Assembly (NCBI GenBank): GCA_030704615.1
Contig: CM060732.1
Coordinates: forward strand, 30,797,053-30,857,052
DNA length: 60,000 bases
Reading direction: 5' to 3'
Source: Takakia lepidozioides
Taxonomy: Eukaryota > Streptophyta > Takakiopsida > Takakiales > Takakiaceae
The position numbers and the translations under genes were made by a program. Each line of letters starts with the position of its first letter. The first letter of the stretch is position 1. This document shows positions 9,819 to 22,040 of this stretch, one piece after another. The notes under the pieces were generated by a model that saw only the letters and a program-made list of their open reading frames with translations, had not been told where the DNA came from and ran no database searches.

Positions 9819-11132
9819 GTTACAGCTTTGCCGAAATGCGGGATCAGGAGAACAACCCAGCTTCTCTCTTCCTTCGACAGCTCGCGGGGAAAAAGAGGGG
9901 TTTTCTGCAGAAAAATTTTGAATTCCAATTTTCAGTGGGAGGATAGACTCCCATCCTGCTGGCAGCTTCGTTAGTGAGAGAGTCTCCCCCACATTGGGAT
10001 ATTGAAGTCAATGGAAGAAGCAAAAGAAGCCTCAGAGAGGGGAAATCAAAAGTTCAATTATCTTTTGAAAACCTGAAAGAAAGCGAGATTCCTCTTAGTT
10101 CATTCTGGCCTTAGGATTGCACTTAGAGCTGATTGTAGTTTGGCTATAGCTGCAGGATACTCTGGTCGCTCAGAGCTGATTGTAGTTTGGATATAGCTGC
10201 AGGTTACTCTGGTTGCCTTCATGGATATGTGTTATCCTTGCCACCTTTCTTCTCTGGTCTCTCTCTACTCTACTTCTTATCTTCTTAGTGGTTTCTGGTT
10301 CGGAGTGGTACCTCAATCATCAGCCTTATGGCTATCTTTGTAAGGTTATTTCTTCCTTACCTTCTTAATAAAGCTTTCAGGGCCACTGTACCCTGTTCTC
10401 CAAAAAAAAGAAAAAGATACCATTACCTGCCGGGTATGAAGGAGCCTGGAGGCCTCCTCACCGACAATACCAGACCCTGGCTGGTATGAAATGTTGATGA
10501 TACCGGTCGAACACTGGATTGAACCCCTGATCACCGCTGTCAGGCAAAAGTGGGCAATAATGAGTGAGGGCCGCACTTTTGTTTTCCCGCGCATGTGCTT
10601 CCGAGCCTGGGCCCTGCCACGCGCCCCACGACGCTGCAACACTGCGTTGGAGAGGGCAGAGGGATGCGAGGGAAGCGAGACAGACGCAGATGCGCGCCCT
10701 GCTGCCTCCACGGACCATAGCTAGCGGACACACACATGGAGCCAGAATGTTGCTGTAAAGCTCTTGTGTGGGGCGAATTGGGGGTGTAAACAGCTCAAAT
10801 CACTTCATGTCAAACAGATCACTGTTTGGCCTGCTCGTTGTCTGACTGCCTTAGTACCATCTGTTGCCTAGAAGCTTGAGCGTAACATATTATTTAAAAA
10901 GAGAGGCATTGCAGCTTCAATGAAATATTTTAGAAAACGGGAACGGGTGGGACTATCTCAATTATTAGCACTATTCACTGTTTCTACGTAGCTCACTGCC
11001 GCTACGACTAGCAGTGCACTCAACACGCGCAGTTTTTGCAGGCACTTCTGACATGCTAGACTATTACACAGATACCCTCTCCTCATAAAGGACCTCGAAA
11101 GAGAGCCTGAAGCCAAAGAGAGGGTGAGAGGT
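9819..11132. other. Gene-free stretch with retroelement tail
   Basis: No coding exon is recognised. 10125-10169 and 10172-10216 are two copies of a 47-bp direct repeat (AGAGCTGATTGTAGTTTGG...). 10365-10415 reads CTTAATAAAGCTTTCAGGGC, then CCTGTTCTCC and an A-run, which resembles the minus-strand LINE tail near 16.0 kb and is probably the 3' end of a related plus-strand retroposon. The rest would hold the promoter of the pectate lyase gene; I see no motif firm enough to name. Confidence 0.45.
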
Positions 11133-14100
11133 ATGGCCGGGTCAGCTGCGAACCAGTTTCTTTCGCTCTTTCTGTTCGTTGCAGTTGCTTCTCAGTGGAG
11201 AATACTCCACTGTGAAGCCAGGTCCTTGCCAAAGATGTGGGCTGGAGGCCAGAAGAAATCCTTCCAGTATGTGGATCCTATGTACGTATTAAAGTCTTTT
11301 GACCTGAGTTGGATTGATTGTCCCGTAAGCCCTGTCCAAGTGGACACATTTAACTTCATTGTTTCTTCTCCATCTCTGGAAGTTACGAAGCTGCTTACTT
11401 TCTTTTGTTCGTTGCATTTGTACCACTATGACAAGCGTGTGCTGGGGGCCTATCAGAGTAACGCTTACACTCACAGATGGGAAGTCCTTGGTTGTGAGTG
11501 AAGCGAGATCATCAACCGTTGGGGTCGAATCTGGATATAAAGGAGTGAGAAGCTGATGGATTTGACTCAATATGTAGCCTTGGGTGAGATCATCAGTCAC
11601 AAGCATTTTCCATGCAGACGGTCTTAAATTTGTTTGTAAATATAACATGGAACGTATTCATATTGCTCCCTTCGTAGCTGCTGCTCCACCAAGTTGCTTG
11701 ACGAAGTTTTCAGGAGTCAATGTCTGGCGCTGCTTGCATGTGTTGGAACCTAAAAGATCGGTCTGAGAGAGTGAGGGAAAAAATGCAGGCGTAAGATAAT
11801 GTACCTGGAGTGATTCTTCAAATGAGAGATTTATCCCCGCAGCATGCCAGGATTTTCCGCTTCCATGTTTATTAAGTTGGTGAGACTATAAGTGTGTTCA
11901 GGCATGGAGTCTAATGCAGAGGAGTCTTTGTTTTGATGTGCTAGTGTTGATTGTGAGGTTGCTGTCTTCTCTCTCTCCTTTCGCAGTTAGCAGTGCACAA
12001 TGTTGCACTGCCGAACAAACCAATCAATATTAACCAAGCATGGTCGGCCGTGGTCGAATGAAAATTGAATAATGAATACTGCCAATCAACAAGCCTATCG
12101 CTTCTGAAGTCAAGGAGATTTGTTACTGATAAACAAAAGACTAGCATGGAGAAACTTTAGAGTTTTCAATGCTGACTCTCTAATGTTGGCTCTTCACAAG
12201 AATAGTTGGACACGGTTTGTTGTATAATGGTCGATCCAGGTGGAAAATCACAGAAATCAAATTCACATCTTGAACAGTGCACATGGTATGTCCTATGTGC
12301 AGCTTTGAGGCAAGGCGGAACTCCACACGGAGGGCTTTGGGAGGAGGATGTGGAACTGGGAACCCTGTGGACGATTGCTGGATGTGTGATCCGAACTGGG
12401 CTCAAAACAGGCAGTCCCTGGCTGACTGCGCAATTGGATTCGGTAAGGATGCTACTGGTGGAAAAAATGGCAAAATTTACACGGTCACTGATGACAGTGA
12501 CGACGATGTCATCAACCCTGCCCCAGGCACATTGCGGTATGGTGTCCTTCAAGATGAGCCTCTCTGGATTGTTTTTGAGCGCAACATGAATATCCAACTC
12601 CAGCACGAACTCATTATGAATAGCTACAAAACGATCGATGGCCGGGGTGCGGAAGTCCACATTGCTGGGGGCGCAGGCTTAACTATACAATTCATTTCGA
12701 ACATTATCATCCATGGAATACACATTCATGACATTGTTCAGACTGGCCCTGCAATTGTCCGAAGCAATCCCCAGCACTATGGCCACAGATTAAAGGCCGA
12801 TGGAGATGCTGTCAATATCTTCGGAAGCAAAGAAATCTGGGTGGACCACTGCTACCTCGCCAACAGCGCTGATGGCTTAGTTGATGCTATTGAAGGTTCC
12901 ACAGCCCTCACCATCTCCAACTGCTACTTTACGCATCATAATGAGGTACTAGTCACATTGATTTTTTGTATGTAGAGTTTCCATGTTCTTTTGGCAGGGA
13001 AAGACTCTAGCAAGTCTCAATCTGGACAGGCCAGAATTGCCTGTTTTTTACTATCACAATTGCCAAAGGCTGTACACCTACACTGCTATTAATGTATCCA
13101 TGATGGTTTACACCTGCACTAAGAGACATGTTCTAGAGCTGTATTGTACTTGCAAGCCATTGTCATGAAAGTACTATTCTGAAACCCTTGATTCAAGGCT
13201 TGCTGCAGGTTGGTATATCGCTTTGCAGATACTTGCATGCTAATATACAGAATTAAGAGGTGATGCAGTCTTTCAAACTCATCACGGTAGGTCTTCATAT
13301 GTAAGTTCTTTCATCCATGCTTGACAACATAGCTCTTATGGTCATGGTGGCATCCACTCCCTGAATTACCCAACCATCCAAACATCTAGCCCCATGGAGA
13401 TACAGTTTAACATTGATCTGGATGTAGGTGATGCTGCTAGGAGCTCATAAACAGGACACTTTTGACACAATCATGCAAGTCACCGTCGCCTTCAATCATT
13501 TTGGATCAGACCTCATGCAGCGTATTCCAAGGTGCTGACATCTTCTCCACTCTGGTCTTTTCATCTTGGTGCTCAGTAGGATCTATCTAGTCATGCTACT
13601 ACGTCTATTCGGTTCAAGTTCAATGAAGAGCCAGAGGCCATATTCGTGGGCAAGACCCTAACGTTTTCCTGCATCCATTATGAATGTATATGTTAGAGTC
13701 CATGAATTTTGTAATTTCATGTCCTCATACATAATGTTATGTTTCTCATCCATTGTGTTAAGTTGCTATGGTGCCCCGCTAGCCATTTCACTCCGGATGC
13801 CAAGTGGTCAGGCTACTGCCACTTGATGGAATCTTTGGACTGCATAATTGACTTCATGTGAGATCAGTCCTTATCAGTATGGCTGAGTAATCTAGGGTAA
13901 CATACAGAAAATTGCACCTGCTCCTACCAGGATTGGCCCAGGAGTAATCTGAGACAAGCTGGAACCCTTTTTGTTCAGGATCCAAGTGTACTGCAGTCAA
14001 TAGATCTATGCAACTCCTCTTGTCAGATTTTGTCATAATCCTTTTCAAGGATGTATCTGAAATTTTTCCAGATGCCGGTTTGGTTATTTCCATGTGGTCA

Positions 14101-14766
14101 ACAATAACTATCCATCAGGGTGGGGCATCTATGCAATCGGAGGCAGTGAAGCCCCCACAATCCTCAGTGAGGGCAACCGTTTCTTTGCTCCTGATGGCAA
14201 CTCGAAAGAGGTCAGACTCTTTCATCAAGTACATTCACCAGGGGATGGCTGCATATTCTCTGGAGCTGTGATCTGCACAGTAGTGGATTTATCGATTCGT
14301 GAAAGTCGAATAAATGTGGAGAGTTTCATGAATGCGTTCAATCCTTGAGTAGCACATGTCACATATTCCGTTATTCAGATCTCCAAATGTATCAACAATT
14401 ATCTTTGCAAAACTGCAGGTGACCAAGCGTGTGGACGATGGGGGTAGCGATATGGGAGGCTTGCAGAATTGGAACTGGATATCTACCGGTGATATGTTCC
14501 TGAACGGTGCCTTCTTCACTCCTTCTGGAGAGCTTGGTGGTGGATCTGTGTACGAGAAGGCAATCAGTTTAACAGCGCGACCAGCCTCGGATGTGGAATC
14601 ATTGACTGCCAATTCTGGCCCTCTCCAGTGTGGAGCAGGGGTGACTTGCTGCCCCCTTCTCTTCCAAAAGAACACCTTGTTTGGGGGCATCGTTGGTGAA
14701 TGCACAATATATGTTCGACCTCCTCCTATCTTGTCTGGCCCAGCCCCCCTCACCCAACCATCTTAA
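11133..14766 (+). CDS. Pectate lyase (polysaccharide lyase family 1)
   Basis: Five exons with matching phases: 11133-11281, 12303-12945, 13428-13531, 14072-14210, 14419-14766; together 460 codons plus TAA. Pectate lyases cut de-esterified homogalacturonan by Ca-dependent beta-elimination in the cell wall. The ATG at 11133 starts a hydrophobic signal peptide ([12 protein letters not shown]). Exon 2 carries [13 protein letters not shown], the [20 protein letters not shown] core, [12 protein letters not shown] and [20 protein letters not shown], which holds the Ca-binding aspartates. Exon 3 encodes [12 protein letters not shown]. Exons 3-4 join to [16 protein letters not shown] with the catalytic arginine. 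Exon 5 has [20 protein letters not shown]. Odd points: GAHKQDTFD replaces the usual GHSDxYxxD segment, and the tail runs about 40 residues past the usual Cys-rich end (CGAGVTCC). The stop could be avoided by an unseen intron. An ordinary member of the plant PLL family; which clade is unclear. Confidence 0.9.
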
Positions 14767-15984
14767 AAAAACAAGAGGGCTTCTAGGCTCACCTGCAAAT
14801 TACACTGAATCTTTTTGACTCTGCTTGTAGAATTGTTGTCGAGGGCGAAAAATAGCTGAAAATCTTAGCTTGCTTTGTCTAGTCACCATCTGCACCCATT
14901 AAGTTTGGCCTTAGTTTCTACGTAGTGCGTGGCTTTGTATATCACCACCTACCACTACATTGTATAAGCCACATTTGACTCTGGATCTCAGAACTAGTCA
15001 TACCCTCAAGTGTTTGCTTTTTTCACTTTCGTTGCTATGCTCAATGTGCCTAACGTTGTTTATACAGTGTGAATCTGACTTCAGATTCAAGTATTCTAGT
15101 GTCTCATGTTTTGAGGGTTGCATTTTGCCATGTGTGCAGTACGGAGGATGTGGTGGATCGGAGGTGCCAGGATCGGACTCTACTGGATCAACAGCAAGTT
15201 CAGCCTTTCTCCTTCCTCAGTCTTTACCTCTTTGTCTCTCTGCTGCTGTGCTCTCCGCTGTCCTCGTGCAGTAAGTGGTGATCCCTGCGTCTGCGCACGT
15301 CCCATTCAAATCTCAATATATCGTCACTGGAAGGATTGACAATTGAGGCTCTCGCACATTTACAGAAGAAGAGCCTTGACAGGTGACTCTCTCGCAAGGG
15401 AATTAAGAAAGAAAGGCTACCAAATTCATTTAGTGCTCATTTGTCTACCCTCCCCATTTCAATGGTCAATCAACACTCGAGTAAAAGGCTGTCTCCATCT
15501 CAGTTGTAATCAATAAGACTGCGATCACCTCAACCCCTCCACGAGCATGAGGTGAATGTGGTGAGGACAAACAGGGGGGCTTTCCTCACTGTTCTACTCC
15601 CATAGTCGCACTTCACTCCCAGTTACTTCTCTTTTTCGTTTTTTTGGCACAAGTGAAAGCAAGTATATTTCACTGCGAAGAAGAGTACAAAGCAACCCCC
15701 AGCCAGGAGACAAAGGGGCTTCACCCCAAGCCCAGCAGCGGGGTGGAGATCAAACTTAATGAACAAATTGACCCAGTTACATCTCTTTCACTTGTTGTTT
15801 CGGCTAGTATGCTAGGTTACGGGGATGTTCCCCCCTCAGTAAGCCTGCACGGCCCCCTGGTGCTTATTTTTTCCACCTCTTATGACTCTTTTTTAATATT
15901 GATCCCTTTTGTAGATCCTTACTGGATGGAATTCCATAAGAGCTTTCACTGCTTGGAATAGAGAGTTCAGGTAGACAATGCTAA
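14767..15984. other. Downstream stretch with a retroposon tail
   Basis: Probably the 3' untranslated region of the pectate lyase gene at first; no further lyase exon fits. 15625-15760 reads, on the minus strand, GTGAAATATACTTGCTTTCA then CTTGTGCCAAAAAAACG. This looks like the 3' tail of a small minus-strand retroposon. The open stretch 15644-15961 is not recognised. Confidence 0.4.
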
Positions 15985-16757
15985 ATGCTCTATTTTTTTA
16001 TTTTTTTAATGAACAGGGGACAGAGGCCCTGAGAATTTATTAAATGAAAAATTGAGGACAAGCAAGGAAAAAATAACCTTGTGGGGAAGCCATTGCTCTA
16101 ATAAATACTTAGAAAGCTGCTCCTGTGTCCTTGGCCCACCGTCACAAGCATAATAGCATAAATGGAGATTTGTTCTTAAAAATTAAAAGGCCCGAGGTAG
16201 GCCAAATATATCAAAGGAGGAAAAAATGACCTCCATAAACAACGCTTCAAATATTTCCCTTGTTCTTTGCGTGGGCTTATATTGGTGAATCCTAACTCGT
16301 TGGGACTTGGAGGAGGGAATTCCAAAAAGGCCTCGATGTGAAATGCATCGCAAATCACTAGATCACCCTTGTAAAAGTGTGCAATTCAATTGAATTGCTA
16401 AAACTAGCTTGAAAATAACCCTAATTTGCTATTCAATTGAATTGTCGGCACACAATTCAATTGAATTGCGAATTGGCAATTGGCAACCCTCTCTAGCTCC
16501 CTCTATGGCTCTCCCTTGCCTAGGCCGGCTTCACAACTCCACGATTTGGGCACAAAATAGAGGGGCACCAAGAATAGAAGGACAACATGTATTTTTAACT
16601 ATACTATGATATGTGTATAAATATAACTTGAATATATACATATACATTATATATATTATATACAGAAATAAGTTAAAAATTATAGATTACAATTCAATTG
16701 AATTGTCAACTAGCACCAACAATTCAATTGAATTGCAAATTAGGGTTGTTTTCAAGC

Positions 16758-18022
16758 AAGGGATGCTAGATCGTGAGCGGTGAGCTTAGGCTCACGCGAG
16801 CGGTGTTGCCCCAAGATTTGCAAAAAGGTATTGTATGCAATTCTGCGGATGACACCGATAACCGCAGGCAGAATGTCCCTGTAGGCATGCCAGTGACAAG
16901 GTTATATGAAGAGCAAAGTTGCCAATGATCCAACAGATTGCCTCGACAGTGGGCACAATGAAGATTGTTAATTAAGGGGAAGGTGGTATAGTGGATGGGT
17001 GATTAGGGTTTCTTTCGGGTTTCTTTAGGGTTTTTATTCCCGCAGATGCCACTGAATTTTTTTTCTTGTTTTTTCAGGTTTTTAGGGTTTCCTTAGGGGG
17101 TTCTTAGGGGGGTTTTATTTTCCCTGTAGATGCCCACTGAAAGCGGTGTGCGGTGCCGCACACCCCTTTTCAGGGTTATTTATTTATTTATTTAGGGTTG
17201 TTAGGGTTTCTTTTTTAGTGTGCGGTGCCACTGAAAGAGGTGTCATGTGCCGCACACCCCTTTTCAAGATTTTGTTTTTCTTTTTTGGGGGGTTTTTAGG
17301 GTTTTAATGGTTCTTTAGGTTTTTAAGGGTCTTTAGGGTTTTTTTAGGGTTTTTTTTAGGTGTGCAGTGCCGCACACCCCTTTTCAGGATTTCTTTTCTT
17401 TTCTTTTTTTGGGGTTTTTTAGGGTTTTGTTTTTAGTGTGCGGTGCCACTGAAAGAGGTGTGCCGCACACCCCTTTTCAGGGGTTTCTTTAGGGTTTTTT
17501 TTTTTTTTTTTTTTTTTTTTTTCAGCAGATGCCACTGACCACTTTCAGGGTAAAGTTTTTCTTAGGGTTTTTTTAAGGGTTTGTAGGGTTTTTCCCGCCT
17601 CTCATTGTTTGATAATAGCGATTTTAATGCGGGCACGTGTGGTTGCGGGTGGGGCCCGCATGTGGGAGAGGGGGTCGTAGGTGGGGCGCCCCTACCCGGG
17701 GTCAGTTTGCTTGGGTGAGCCGCCCCGGGCGCGCGCCAGGGAAGTGAGAGGGGGAAGCGAGTGTGTCGGGCAGTTGACAGTCATACCTATTCATTGAAGC
17801 CGTGTGCTCTTCTTTCATAATGGGGTCTAATATCATCATACCGTACATGCCTATTCCCACGGTTATAGGTCCAGTGGAAATAAGTACTCTTTTTTTACCG
17901 CCCGTCCTGTAGCATTTGCTGACATGGCCTTCGCTCGCATTGACGTGGCGTGAGGGTGGGCTCACGCCACGTCAGCCCCGTGTGAGCGTGCGCTCACCGC
18001 TCAAGCCGTTGCGTCGTTCTTG
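16758..18022. mobile_element. GTGAGC-ended element nested in the Mutator-like element
   Basis: Flanked by TCAAGC at 16752-16757 and 18023-18028; removing it rejoins TTTTCAAGCTAGTTTT, which is the sequence of the opposite arm near 16410. The left end reads AAGGGATGCTAGATCGTGAG, then CGGTGAGC; the right end carries GCTCACCGCTCAAGCC. The inverted words TGAGCGGTGAGC match on both sides. The left end matches the element ends at 1588, 7279 and 9818. The interior holds the telomere-like block and no gene. Confidence 0.6.
16980..17600. repeat. Telomere-like TTTAGGG block with GTGTGCGG hairpins
   Basis: Degenerate TTTAGGGTTT words, the plant telomere repeat, occur many times between poly-T tracts, including a run of about 28 T at 17495-17522. 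Interleaved are four units based on GTGTGCGGTGCCGCACACCC and CTTTTCAG, at about 17146-17172, 17217-17266, 17360-17387 and 17435-17479. The first is a perfect eight-base-arm hairpin. Confidence 0.65.
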
Positions 18023-18207
18023 TCAAGCTAGTTTTCGCAGTTGAATTGAATTACGCACTTTTAGGGGGTTGATCAACTGAATTGCGATGCATTTCACATC
18101 CAGGCCTTTTTGGAATTCCCTACCTGGAGTGCGTTGCAGCTAGGAACGCCCGCGCCAGGCTGACAAGTGTGTTACGGAACGCAAGCCCAACGTTGTTCAT
18201 GCTCAGG

Positions 18208-18278
18208 AAAGAACCGGGGCACGGGGGTTCTGCCCTCGTGGGGGCGAAAACTGGTGAACCCCCTTGCCCCGGTTCTTT
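18208..18278. repeat. 23-bp-stem hairpin
   Basis: AAAGAACCGGGGCACGGGGG at 18208 is mirrored by CCCCCTTGCCCCGGTTCTTT ending at 18278. The 23-bp arms have one mismatch and enclose a 25-base loop. It lies in the 3' part of the LINE. It could be a tiny foldback element or a structured transcript end. Confidence 0.6.
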
Positions 18279-20579
18279 ACCCTACACATGACAGGCCATG
18301 GAGGCTAAAGAAGGGGACACCACCCCGGAACTTCAGTGACAGGGGTAGGTCCTAAGGGAAATTAGAGAAATGAAGAACAATGGAGATAAAAACTAAGGGA
18401 TCTCTTGTCTACGCTTGGAAGGCTCAAAAGAGAGTTGCGCCTTGCCATCTTTCTCTACGAATACCACGCTTGTGCCTCCAGTTCATGTCTGAATGTTTCC
18501 CATCCGCAGGAGAAAGTCGAGTGCTAATTGAACTGCCAGCACGCCAGGAGGGTGTCGTTCCAGTCAATAGAGGTATCTGAGGTTCTGTTGCAGAGGTAGC
18601 CATTCTTCACCCAGGTGTTGTCATGACATGTGAGTAATTGCCTTCTTCTCCCCTCAGAACCTTTGGAAAGAGCTGCACACAGCACGGTCCAAGCTTTCCT
18701 GGCTTCAGACAACAGGTCTGAGTGGATTCTATACATAATATAAATCTTTCTGACACAACGAAACTGTCCACTGTAACATTTGGATCTCCAAATGTGCCAG
18801 CGTGTATGTGCTCTAAGGACTACCCACATCGGGCAATGGCTCCAGACCGGTGAGATTGGACATTTCACAGCAAAACAGTAGCATCATTTGTGCAGGAATC
18901 ATTCCACAGAGCATAGAAATGTAGAGCCCGATCCCAAATAGACAAAGAAGGAGGGGCAATGTAGCAAACGGTGATCTAATGATTCCGGAACACCTAGAGT
19001 GCAGCGGGGGCAGATATGAAAGAGACTTGAAAGAAAAAACAGGCAAAATACGGTTTTGCCAACTTCCACAAGAATCCGGAAATTTTAGCCGATCTTTCTT
19101 TTTTCCAGATATCCGCCCAAATGAGCTTCCATGGGAGCTCCGAGGGATAGAGATGACTCCATTTGTTCTGCATAAGGAAAGGCGGGTTCAAGAGAGAATA
19201 GCTGAGCTTCACATTGTAAGCAAAGAAGGGAGCATGGTCTGCATACATCCAGGCCCATTCTACTAGATCGAATTGCAGAATCTTCAAGGGTTTTGTAAGA
19301 AACCATCTAAAGCTTTCTGAATAGCTCTTAATATCCTCTGGCAGGCTAGGGTCAATTTCCCAATGTGCATGTAGAAAACACGACTGGCAACTAATTGACT
19401 ATCCTCCATTGAGGCCTAGGTGGGGTCATAAAGATCACCCAAAGAGTTGGCCCGGAATTTCTCCAAAGATGATATTATCGCACCTGGTGATAGCATAGAA
19501 AGCAGAAGATACAAGATCGCTGCTTACTCCCAACCAAACAAGAAGTGATCTCCGATTTAGCGGCAGGGCACAAAGAGAGATCCAGGACTGAGGAACGTTC
19601 TGAATGATAAGCTCAAAGGCAGATGCTCTTCTTGTAGAGAGAGTGCCCAAGACTTGCTGTGTAGGGATAGACTTACCAGACTCCCATATGTGAGTAAAGT
19701 GCGAGAAATCTGCAACTTCCCAGAAAGCCCACCTGTAGTTGCGTTTAATTAAAAGATCCGAGTCTAAGTTAAAGTTTAGGAACAACGGACGGCGAAAGAG
19801 GTGTGCGCTGGGAGAGGAAAGGCATGATCTTCAGCCATGAGTTCCAGATGGAGATTCAGGCCTTTGAACCAGAAAGCAGTGCCTTTGGTGGTCTCGGGCC
19901 CTGGGTCAACCATTGAAGGGATCGAGGCCAACATGTGTTCGAAGGTATAGCCGATGATGCCTAACCAAGAGACTCCAAGGACTATTAAGATGCGTAAGCA
20001 TACGGGGAGTCCACTTGGCAAGAAGGGCAATAATCTGCTTATAAGGATCCAAAATGCCAAGGCCACCAAAGCGTTTCTTCTGAGTAATCTGCGACCAGCT
20101 AACTAATGCTCTTCTCTTCGAAGAGGATAAAATTGCTCCCAATAAGAAGTTACGCACTAAGGATTTGATTTGATTGACAATATCACAGCCAAGGAATTAA
20201 ACTGCAGCAATAAACCATGTTGAAGCCAAGAGGACCTGATTCGCAGCAAGGGCTCTACCAACTATTGAGAGATGAAATGAACTCCAGTGGAGCAAGAGTC
20301 TTTTTGAACTTGGAAATAACTGTAGCACATCTGCATTGGTCCGAGAGGTCATGCCCAATAAGGTGACCTAGAAGACTATGTGATTGCCCATACTGAAGCC
20401 ATATGAGGCCAAGATCTTGACCCTAGGGAGTAGAATGAGTGCGATAGGAAGAATTATTGAACTTAGAGAGGATAGCCCCGCATTTGGGCCAGTTTACTTT
20501 TAGTCCCGAAGCAGAACAGAACAACTGAACCGATTGCAAGGTACGAGAGACATTGTCATTGGAGCTGTTGTCTACCAGG

Positions 20580-21350
20580 AGCATGGTGTCATCCGCATAC
20601 ATATAAGGAGTCTGCAGCGACTAAGAAAAGGAAGGGAGCGAGTGGGCAACCTTGCCTGACAGAACGATAGAGAGAGAAGGAAGTTGACAAAGCAGCGTTA
20701 ACCACCACTCTACTTGATACAAATAACAAAAGAATTTTAATCTACTAAAGGAAATCCCCGTTGATACCAACTTTTTGCAAAGCACCGATTAAAAAGGGCC
20801 AATCCACATTGTCAAAGGCCTTCTCAAAGTCAAGGAGAAGAAGAGCCAAGGGTTGGTCAGTGGTTTCAGCATGAAAGAGAGCTTCATGAGCCAACAAAAT
20901 ATTGTCCAAGACCATCCTATTCCTAAGGCAACATGTCTGCTTTAGATGAATTAGCTTAGGAAGCAAAGGCTGGAGACGAAGGGGCATCGTCTTTGCTATA
21001 ATATTATAAGAGGAGTTGAGCAAAGTAATTGGCCTATAATTGGTCAAGAGATCTCTATCCTCTTTCTTGTGATTGAGTGTAATCACCCCTTGAGATAGCT
21101 AAGAATGTAAGATCCCCTTAGAAAGGACATCATTCGCCATAGCTAAGAAGTCGTATCCAATTTGACTCCATAAGGCCTTGAAGAGCTCCAACCATCTAGG
21201 CCAGGGGCCTTGTTCGGGCTTAGGATTCAATGGCAGTAAGCAACTCCAAGTTGATGAACAGGCTGGAGAGGCAAGATTGCTCACTGTCCGAAAAGATGGA
21301 AGGAATAGAGCCAAACAGAATGGCCGCTTATGTTAGCAGAATCAGTGAGG
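20580..21350 (-). pseudogene. LINE reverse transcriptase domain, broken
   Basis: The minus-strand frames over this stretch carry LELFKALWSQIGYDFLAMAN, then VITLNHKKEDRDLLTNYRPI and LALLLLDFEKAFDNVDW (motif A, with the first catalytic Asp in LLDF). After a frame change comes IYADDTMLLVD (motif C, YADD). The order and spacing are those of LINE reverse transcriptases of plants. At least two frame changes and a stop separate the parts. Confidence 0.85.
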
Positions 21351-22040
21351 CGAGGCCCGAAGACTAGATTACCAAAGTATTGCGTCGCAAAACGGGCCAT
21401 GTCTTAATTTGGCTTGCTAATGTGGTGCCCTAGATTAAAATGCAACGAAGAAATAGAAGTGGCCGCTTGACGTTGCTTGATTTTTTGAAAGAAGTAAGTT
21501 GACATTTTTTCGCCTTGGAGTGACCAATTAATACCGGCTTTCCTTTGTAATGCTTTCTCCTTCAGAAGTGTTAAGGCTGCAAGGTTTCTCTTTGCAGCTG
21601 ATAAGGAATCAAAAGTCTGAGGACCCACATTACCCTTCTCCACAAGCCATTGACAATGCGAAACGCATTTAATGAGGGCTCTTTCCTTCGCTTTACGGGC
21701 CCAGGCGGCTTTCCCGGAAATGGATTGTGCGGCCTTCCTAATTTCCCCCAACTTCAACAGAAACCTCCGGGTAGGTGAATCAGCGTCATTGCCCGAGGAA
21801 GACCAGACGTTGGCTAGCTCCATAAGAGAGGGGGGATGAGCTAACAATGAAGGGTTTAATTTAAAGTAACTCCGACCGTTGAGGTGAACCCGGGAGGGGC
21901 AAAAGCAATGGAGACCTTTGTGTGATCGAAATCCGGAAGGATAGGGAGCTCGGTCGAAGTAGGACTCCCCCAGGATTTAGCAATATATCCTACAAGTCTC
22001 GCCATACAAAGATTCGGCGGTGCTTTGTTGTTTGTCCAGG

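Larger units (their letters stand above)
16314..18121. mobile_element. Mutator-like non-autonomous element with long terminal inverted repeats
   Basis: 16314-16430 and 18020-18121 are inverted copies: the left arm begins AGGGAATTCCAAAAAGGCCT and continues GATGTGAAATGCATCGCAA; the right arm mirrors it. Flanks are ACTTGGAGG (16305-16313) and ACCTGGAGT (18122-18130), a nine-base target duplication with two changes, as expected for Mutator-like elements. The original interior is short and holds five palindromes built on ATTCAATTGAATT at about 16382-16398, 16432-16467 and 16690-16735. No transposase gene is seen. It sits in the 3' untranslated part of the LINE and was itself invaded by the element at 16758-18022. 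Confidence 0.6.
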
